A stretch of DNA of 64,000 bases, from the NCBI GenBank assembly GCA_006384855.1, contig VCJN01001098.1:1-64000 (forward strand). Reading direction: 5' to 3'. Origin of the DNA: Tetraselmis striata (lineage: Eukaryota; Chlorophyta; Chlorodendrophyceae; Chlorodendrales; Chlorodendraceae). The notes under the pieces were generated by a model that had not been told where the DNA came from, searched no databases, and was given only the letters and a program-made list of their open reading frames with translations. This document shows positions 56,545-64,000 of the stretch, in pieces (positions within the stretch are counted from its first letter, which is position 1; the number at the start of each line of letters is the position of its first letter). Position numbers and translations under genes: made by a program.

Positions 56545-58015
56545 ACCGCCAGTGCACTCCGCAAGCCTCGCCTCCATCCGCGTCGGAACCGGTAGTAAGT
56601 GTTGTTGTGTGCGCACATGGTGACAACATTACACGGTGGCAATTGCAATTATTAGCGGTGGATAATGTGAAGGCGTTTTCGAAATCGACAGAGAATGAGG
56701 CGGTGCTGGCGGAGTGCATTGGCGGTGCATAGAATAGCGTGTTGCTGGGGTTTTGGCTGCATCGGACGCCGTATCCCCACCCATCCGGCACGGAATGTCC
56801 GGTTTTCACACATTTGTGTGTTAATAAAGTGTGAATATTACGCGTCTTTTACGCCGGGTGGATGGGCATCCGGCGTCCGATGCACCCCAATTATTTGCAG
56901 CACGCTACTCTACGCACCCCCAACGCACTCCGCAAGCCTCGCCTCCATCCGCGTCGGAACCGGTAGTAAGTGTTGTTGTGTGCGCACATCGCGACAACAT
57001 TACACGGTGGCAATTGCAATTATTAGCGGTGGATAATGTGAATGAAGGCGTTTTCGAAATCGACAGAGAATGAGGCGGTGCTGGCGGAGTGCATTGGCGG
57101 TGCATAGAATAGCGTGTTGCTGGGGTTTTGGCTGCATCGGACGCCGTATTCCCACCCATTCGGCACGGAATGTCCGGTTTTCACACATTTGTGTGTTAAT
57201 AAAGTGTGAATATTACGCGTCTTTTACGCCGGGTGGATGGGCATCCGGCGTCCGATGCACCCCAATTATTTGCAGCACGCTACTCTACGCACCCCCAACG
57301 CACTCCGCAAGCCTCGCCTCCATCCGCGTCGGAACCGGTAGTGAGTGTTGTTGTGTGCGCACATCGCGACAACATTACACGGTGGCAATTGCAATTATTA
57401 GCGGTGGATAATGTGAATGAAGGCGTTTTCGAAATCGACAGAGAATGAGGCGGTGCTGGCGGAGCGCATTGGCGGTGCATAGAATAGCGTGTTGCTGGGG
57501 TTTTGGCTGCATCGGACGCCGTATTCCCACCCATCCGGCACGGAATGTCCGGTTTTCACACATTTGTGTGTTAATAAAGTGTGAATATTACGCGTCTTTT
57601 ACGCCGGGTGGATGGGCATCCGGCGTCCGATGCACCCCAATTATTTGCAGCACGCTACTCTACGCACCCCCAACGCACTCCGCAAGCCTCGCCTCCATCC
57701 GCGTCGGAACCGGTAGTAAGTGTTGTTGTGTGCGCACATCGTGACAAGCAACATTACACGGTGGCAATTGCAATTAGCGGTGGATAATGTGAAGGCGTTT
57801 TCGAAATCGACAGAGAATGAGGCGGTGCTGGCGGAGTGCATTGGCGGTGCATAGAATAGCGTGTTGCTGGGGTTTTGGCTGCATCGGACGCCGTATTCCC
57901 ACCCATCCGGCACGGAATGTCCGGTTTTCACACATTTGCGTGTGAATATATATAGTGTGAATATTACGTACGCGTCTTTTACGCCGGGTGGATGGGCATC
58001 CGGCGTCCGATGCAC
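56545..58015 (-). repeat. Four tandem units of about 370 bp (right arm)
   Basis: Mirror of the left array, with the GGCATCCGGCGTCCGATGCA marks near 56,867, 57,239, 57,612 and 57,994. The unit number is the same as in the left arm, and the odd outer unit (ATATATATAG core) is outermost in both arms, so the whole array was copied as a block. Two right-arm units carry an extra GAAT that the left arm lacks. Confidence 0.9.
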
Positions 58016-58233
58016 CCCGAATCTCACCAACACGCTACTCTACGCACCCCCAACGCACTCCGCCAGCCCCGCCTCTTTCCGCGCAGGTCCTACGTTCCAT
58101 TGTATGTATATACATACGTACATGTACTGCTCCGAAACCAGCCCAAACTTAATGAGTGCACAAGTGTAAATGGGGGGGGGGGGGGGGATGTGGCGGCGGG
58201 GCATCCACTCACACATACCCCGGCGATGCATGA

Positions 58234-58861
58234 CCATGGTGTGCATCCTCGTCACGGAGATATATTAAAACAATACATACGATAATGGTGCGGGTCCCTG
58301 AAACCTCATAAATCAAGCTCATTCTGGAGGTTTCACAGCATGCCCGCAGGATTTGCGTAATGTTACTTAGATTCACCAGTGACGATTATGCGTATGTGAA
58401 GTACGGACCAGCAGCTGAAATCTATGGCTATTATTTAGCCCAGGCATACCGTACCGGTACAGCGCAATGATGCTAGCTGGGAGCGCCATCAGCAGAATTA
58501 ATAAGCATCCAAACCGACTACTGTACATATGCTCCAAGCCCTGTCCAAACAAATTTTCAAGGCCAAACATAATAGTGATAAAATATTCCTTCAGTGCGGT
58601 CATGCCGCCGTAGACCTCATCAGCACAGCGCGCCGCGACACCGCGCCGACATCGTCGTGGGCTAGTCAGGTTAGCGGCGCGCATGCGATGCAAGACCTCA
58701 AGCTAATAACAACTGCCGGGTTTATTCACGAACACATTACCCCTGCACCGCTTCCCATACAACAGGCCGGTCCCTGCTGCTGTGCGTCGAGCACAGCGAC
58801 GGGACAGCACGGCCCCGAGCCGGCGGCGTCGCTTCAGTGAAAACGGCGCGGCAATAATATT
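58234..58861. other. AT-richer region upstream of the RUS gene
   Basis: No recognised gene. It probably contains the RUS promoter. A minus-strand frame (58,693-58,373) encodes a short hydrophobic stretch but has no family match. Confidence 0.5.
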
Positions 58862-61800
58862 ATGGGCCGAGCGCCGGGGTTCGTCGCCAGTAAGGATTCA
58901 TGCGACGGTATACAAGAGGTGGATGCCGGAGTCTTCCCCGCCCAGCTCGTGTTTTCGTATCGCCGTTCGCCTGGACGGCGACCATGCGTGCAACGGGTTC
59001 TGCCTCCGCAGCGTGCCGGCACGGCTGCCGAGGCGACCGCCCCGGCGCCATCACGCGCCCGCAGAGGCGAGCCATGCGCCGCCTTCTTGGGGGGAGCCAC
59101 GCGCTTCGCGACGATAGCCCTTCAGCCGGCCTCGCCGGGCGCCAAGGTACTGCTGGCAAACAACCATATGCCGTGATGCTCCACATTCGCATGGCATGAC
59201 CAATTCACGCCAGCTTCGTTGGATTGCAGCCCTTTTGTTACACCCCTTGTTGTGCTCCAGGTGCCGGAACTCGCCGGAGAAGCCGTGAAATACACTCCGC
59301 TTGTCACCAAGGACGGTAAGCACATGTCAATGTATCCCACGGCGCAGTGTTGAATTGTCGTGTCACGGCAGCTGCAGGTGCCTGGTGGGTTTCAGCACCC
59401 TGAGGCCGTCCCGCTCTGCTGCAGGCCGCGAGTTAATATGGACCGGAGACAGGTTTGCAGTGCTAGGCCAGAAGGACGTGGAGCAGATGTCGCTGCCGCC
59501 GCTGCAGGTCCGCACTCCGCTCCTGCGCGGCTGCACTTCCGCCTGATGGCATCGATGCCGCCGCCGCTTCTGCTCACGCGTCACCCGTCCATTCATACTG
59601 CCCACCGCTGTGCTGGTGCATGGTCGCGGTGCTCCGGGGCGCAGAGATCCATGGCGAAGCTCGCGCAATGGCAGCAAAGTGCGGTTGATGCATTCTTCCC
59701 GAGCCCCGACGCTGTGACGGACGACTACTGGCCGTATGCGCGGTATGGAGCAGCCCCTCACTTCCAGTGCGCCTCATTGCGCCCCAGTTTTATGCGCTCC
59801 CCACTGCTACTTGGCCATTCAGACCCTCATCAGCACCTGTGACTGGCCCGCAGGTGGAAGGCGCAGCACCGCGTGTTCTCCTCCATGCTCAGCATCCTCT
59901 CCACACAGGTGACACTGAGCGGGGATCGAGGGCTGAGTCCTGCCCATCATCGATGGCATGCAGGGGCGATGAGCTGATGCGATTTCACCCTGCCGCGCAG
60001 GCCATGCTGCAGGCGGTGGGCGTCGGGGCGCAGCGCTCGTTGCCGGCGGCAGCGACATTGAATTGGGTGCTGAAGGACGGGCTGGGGAGGCTGGGCCGCA
60101 TCTCTGTGGGCGCGCTGTTTGGCAGCGGCTTTGACTCGGACCTCAAGGTTGCCACCTGGCATGGCCTGGCCTGCACTGCATTACACTGCATGCGGCTTCT
60201 GCCGCCGGTCCTTCCACCCACATGTCTCATTCCTTTGCGCGTCATTCCCGACATCTGGCCCCACTTCTGACCCAATGACTGTGGCCCTGGAAACTATCTT
60301 TGCAGCGATGCCGCTTCCAGTCGTCGGTGTTGTATTCAAGTTGCATCTTTCTGGAGATGATGACGCCGTTTTTCCCGCAGCACTTCTTGGCCCTCGCCAC
60401 GTCCGCGATGGTCGGAAAGTCCATTGGTTTGACGACGCACGTCGCCACGCAGCCCGCGTTTCACAAAAGCTTTGCGTGCGGGGAGACCATGGCCGAGATC
60501 TCCGCCAAAACTCAGGTCCGTGGCTGATCTGCTGCGAGCGGGCATGGCGTCGTGCCTGCTGTGGGTGGTCCGCTCACCGTGGCTGCGTGTGCAGGCGCAG
60601 TGTGTCGTCATGGATAATGTGGGGCTCGCGCTCGTGGTGGTGATACGCCGCCTGCTTGGAAACAATGCCGCTCTGAATAAAGCCCTGCCGCTGGTGGCTG
60701 CCTCCTCTCCCCCCCCCCCCCCCCCCCCCCCCCCGCCTCCTCCCCCCCCAGCCTTTCCTCATCCGCTGCCGCCACCTCCAGCATCTGACCGCCCTGTCCC
60801 TGCCTCCCACCCACCCTGCCCTCACATCACTTAGCTCAATGCCAGCCCGGCATGAGCGCCGCCACAAGCCACACGCCGCGCTGACTGTGCATGTGTCCCC
60901 GTGGTTGCCACGGCAGCTGCTGTTCCCGCTCCTCACCATCGGCGATCTGCACGCTATCAACCGCGAGCTCAAGAGTGTTGAGCTCAAAACAATGAATGTG
61001 GAGCGAGCTGAGATCATTGCGCACAATTGGGTCTGCAAGCGGGAGGTCCCATCCACGCGGCAGGTAGGCCGCTACTTGGCACACTAGCCCCTAGATAGTT
61101 CCACCAGGCACAGGCAGTTCCCGTCCTTGCTCACAGTATATACACCCCCCTCCCGGGCGCCGTGTCCTTTGATAGATTACCACGGACGCTACAGTGTAGA
61201 GAGTATTGTTACAAGTACTACAGTAGGCCCATGACAGATGCGGGGCTGGTGCTACAGTGGCAAAAATGGAAGTGTCCGCAGCAATAACCGGGCACTATAC
61301 TGCTGTGACGCATGAGAGACAGAGTAATATGCGTAGTGGCTATTAAATATATTCCCGTGACTACGTGTATCTCGTCACATATTACGTAACGGTTGAAGTA
61401 TCTTGCTGCGCCGCCCATGCATTGCCGCTTGCCAGACTTACCGGATGAATTCTGGCATTCGCCATACTGAAATGTGCGCCGCATCTGGCCGTGCAAATGT
61501 CGGCGGAGCATGTGCTTACCCCCTGCCGACGCGGCGGCATGCGGTCCCTTGTCATGCCTAATAAACCGCCGGCACCACGCAGGTCAGCAACACGGAGCAG
61601 CTCTTTTCTGCGCCGTCCGTTGCCGACGGTAACTATCCGCTGCGGCTTAGCCCGATTCTGTCATTGGCGTCTAGTCCGGCAGAGCTTGAGAAGCTCCTGC
61701 AATTCTACGAGGTGTGCCGCCAAGCCCTCCCCCCCCCCCCCCCCCCCCATCCTGAACCCCGCCCTCCTCGTTGCATGTGGCGTTTTCACATCAGCTTGCC

Positions 61801-62702
61801 AGCAGTGGCAAGAGCTGTTGGTGAATCCTGCATGACAACCCGCGACATGCACGCCTGCGCAGAGGAAAAACTACATTATGCGGTGCCCACGCGAGGTTGG
61901 TGCGAACGAGGAAGGTGCGCAGGCAATGCTTGATGAGGCGGCGCTGCTCTGGCAGATGAGGTTTGGCACATCAGGGTACGCCGATCCCCAAGCGTGGGCC
62001 TGACTGAATGTGGCATCCTGCGCAGTCGCATCGGCACATAAGGCGCCCATCGTCCTGGCACTGGACCAGCAGGCGACCTCCCGGGACATCCTGTTTGCGA
62101 TACTGCATGCCGCGTACGCGCGGAAGCTCAGGCTGGAGCAGCCCTCCGACGACGACCGGCAAAAGATTCTCAGAGACAGCTTACAGGCCACAGAACGCGA
62201 CTATGCGGGTTTTGAGAAGGTGCGCACCCACGTTGTTGTACACCCCTCCCGAGCCCGCGCATGTCTATCCCCCCCTCCCTCCCCCCCCCCCCCCCCTCAT
62301 TCATGTCCGCGCGATCCTTTACCCAATGGCGCAATTGCCCAGCGCACCTTAAGTCCACCAGGACCGGATCTGTTTCCTCTACAATAACGTGTCCGCGGTC
62401 AGAAAATCGAGGAATCGTTTTTTAGCGACGAGTCGGAAGGTTCGTGTGATATTCGTGGTGTATGCTGATGCATGTCAGGATGAAGATGGGTTTCTCTCTT
62501 TGCGAGGTGGTGAGAACAGTGATATACCGGCGACTGCGAGCCCAATAAAGCGCGGTGACTGCACTTTTCAACTACTGGCACTGAACGCCCGCGTCCATTG
62601 CTGCCTCCTTTGCAGAGTGTCCGAGAAACGGGGTGGCAAATGCACCCATTCATGCTCTCCGGCAATGAGAAGAAGCACTGCCAGTACGTGCGCCTGAGAT
62701 AA
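58862..62702 (+). CDS. RUS (ROOT UVB SENSITIVE, DUF647) family protein
   Basis: Members act in plastids or at other membranes in vitamin B6/light-linked signalling in plants; the biochemical role is not settled. Exons: 58862-59146, 59261-59315, 59425-59507, 59645-59766, 59854-59908, 60001-60147, 60306-60515, 60595-60693, 60917-61063, 61583-61711, 61863-61975, 62026-62219, 62616-62702; about 575 residues. Family marks: AMLQAVGVGAQRS, AATLNWVLKDGLGRLGR, FPQHFLALATSAMVGKSIG, the domain part LLFPLLTIGDLHAINRELKS, LQFYERKNYIM, LALDQQATSRDILFAI and the C-terminal ETGWQMHPFMLSG. The first exon (MGRAPGFVASKD, then Arg/Ala-rich) could be a plastid transit peptide; its start is the least certain part. 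All phases match except across the very short (50-base) intron 61,976-62,025, where one base is in excess as read. Which RUS subgroup (1-6) it belongs to is not clear. Confidence 0.88.
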
Positions 62703-63807
62703 CGGCGATGTCCTAACACCCGCTGGGCAGCAATCTTCACCAACGTATCAGCGCACCATTGGAATTGAAATTGAATTGCACCGTGCTAACCTGCTGCGCT
62801 CCACCGCCCAAGCCGAGTTGAACTTTGGGCCCGCTTTTGACTGCGCATGATGCCTTACTTTCGGCCGACTCTCGGCCGATGCCTTCTGGATTTCCATCCC
62901 CCCCCCCCCCCCCCTATCCATTGACCGGGTATGTATGCAGCGCACATTGCGCACTTACCGCCCGAGCAAGGGAGAGATGCAGCCGTCTTTCTTGGACAAA
63001 GTGTCTCATGGCTAGCAGTGACCCCTTCTGGTATGATACACATCATGGAAACATGATCAACACACGAATGTCCGTGTGATGTAAGATTGTGTGGGCACGG
63101 GACGGAGGCGCGGCGGGGGTATCACCTTCGTGCAGCACAGCACCGAGCGATGCATTTTGTTGCAATACGTATTACTGTAGCTGCAAATCAGCGGTGATAC
63201 TGGCATGTGCTGGCTGCATCACTAGCATAAGCGCACACCATGAAGGCAATAGTGACAGGTGAGAATGGACTCTCCAATGAATTGTGTTATGGAAAGTATA
63301 GATGGTGCTTACGGCGCGATGAGCTGTATATAAAAATCCAGACTACCCCACTGATGGCCGTCAGCGACGGAGCCACCGGATCCATTGATTACTGTCAGTG
63401 TACTAGAACAATCCTTTTGCTGCCGGCGCGGATGATGGTACTCGTACCTCTGGTCGTATTCAAGAGGTTTTCTTTGGATGCGTGTGCACCGCGTGCAGCA
63501 GAAGGGTCATCAGTGCGCGGCGGGTTGTTCGCATACTCACTCCGCGCTAGTTGGATTCGCTGCCGTGCATGGATGCTGTTTCATGCTAGTTGTCGTCGAT
63601 TTCCATATACAGTAGTCTGAATTATCATTAGCGACTACAGCAGGCATCTACATTATGCTCATTCTTCTTTCCAAATAGGATCGCATTGGTTTATTACAAC
63701 TGCGCGTTTCCCGAGAAGTACAGCATCGGCTGGGACGCCCCTGCTCTTGCGCCTTGATTTATAGTTTTACGGGTGGCAGCGGGAAATATGGCACTTACGA
63801 TGAAATG
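62703..63807. other. Region downstream of the RUS gene
   Basis: No recognised gene. A C-run lies at about 62,899-62,914. A 126-codon plus-strand frame (63,240-63,620) starts MKAIVTGENGLSNEL but shows no domain and no supporting context. Confidence 0.45.
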
Positions 63808-64000
63808 TTATGTTTTAGGTCCCCCCCCCCCCCCCCCCCCCCCCACCTCAAGTTTCCGCCCCCCTCAACTATCTTTTATTAGGTCTGACAGTACTTAGTA
63901 GAACATGCCCTCAGCTACATAAAAAGTCCCACTTACATTACTTTTCTGAACTCTTTCTATGAATGGCTGTGTGCAGGAGTGTGTTCCCTGCCATATGCAA
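63808..64000 (+). repeat. Dispersed repeat D, copy 2 (cut by window end)
   Basis: Same orientation and layout as 23,489-23,668; here the C-run is longer (about 63,821-63,844). The copy continues past the window end, so the true length is not known. Confidence 0.85.

Larger units (their letters stand above)
52305..58233. repeat. Young giant palindrome, arms about 2.5 kb around repeat U
   Basis: The left arm (52,305-54,810) is repeated inverted as the right arm (55,719-58,233), with repeat U (54,811-55,718) as an asymmetric centre. Paired coordinates sum to about 110,535 throughout. The arms match almost base for base by eye (most differences are single bases or 3-4 base indels), much closer than the arms of the palindrome at 24.9-32.6 kb. 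Each arm holds, from outside in, a C/G-run, TACATACA repeats, four tandem units of about 370 bp, a GCACACCGCC trinucleotide-like run, a TATA box and a small ORF pointing at the centre. Confidence 0.93.

Noticed and set aside
52382-58169. Many repeated frames of about 60-130 codons in the 370-bp units
   Set aside because: The units are stop-poor repeats read in several frames on both strands; the inverted half-units give matching frames by symmetry and no domain is present.
58373-58693. A minus-strand frame with a hydrophobic stretch upstream of RUS
   Set aside because: AT-richer promoter region, no family match, no second feature to support a membrane protein gene.
1-64000. tRNA, rRNA or other structured RNA genes
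   Set aside because: None was recognised by eye on either strand; a covariance-model scan could still find small ones.

Overview
This window is nuclear DNA from a photosynthetic eukaryote, most likely a green alga of the chlorophyte type. The evidence is dense, GC-rich, intron-laden genes with many GTGCG/GTGAG donors and (G)CAG acceptors, a plastid-type PRC-barrel protein, a RUS-family protein, a plant-like UBE2O/PHO2 ubiquitin enzyme, and three TTTAGGG-type telomere heptamers inside an intron. The lineage is an inference; no marker sequence here fixes the species.

Five host genes could be assembled exon by exon with matching splice phases. (1) UBE2O-type E2/E3 ubiquitin-conjugating enzyme, + strand, 2,596-12,253, 19 exons, 1,109 codons. 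(2) CTF18, the large subunit of the alternative clamp loader, - strand, 21,890-13,910, 12 exons, with one apparent single-base frame break in the Walker B exon. (3) T7-type organellar RNA polymerase, + strand, 33,267-38,400, 15 exons, 1,058 codons, all catalytic motifs present. (4) PRC-barrel protein, - strand, 40,680-38,658, 5 exons, 451 codons. (5) RUS (DUF647) family protein, + strand, 58,862-62,702, 13 exons. Genes 1/2 and 3/4 are convergent pairs. Intron C-tracts lie mostly on the sense strand, just upstream of 3' splice sites.

Between the host genes are repeat-built regions. The most striking are two giant palindromes. The older one (24,919-32,634; arms about 3.85 kb, roughly 90% alike by eye) is filled with arrays of a CGAT-N-ATCG dyad motif. 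The younger one (52,305-58,233; arms about 2.5 kb, nearly identical) carries four tandem units of about 370 bp per arm, each itself an inverted duplication, and mirrored TATA boxes and small ORFs that point at a central 908-bp repeat (here called U). U also occurs at 46,695-47,610 and at the left edge of the window.

Other accessory content: a decayed Ty3/gypsy fragment at 0.5-1.7 kb, a TIR-bearing non-autonomous DNA element (43,752-44,428), several tandem arrays, an unrecognised multi-exon candidate gene with a BED-like zinc finger and a Tudor-like segment (about 48.2-49.7 kb), and two unrecognised minus-strand ORF groups (45.1-46.1 kb and 50.9-51.5 kb). The host genes show no operon-like logic; they serve ubiquitin conjugation, sister-chromatid cohesion, organelle transcription and plastid functions independently.
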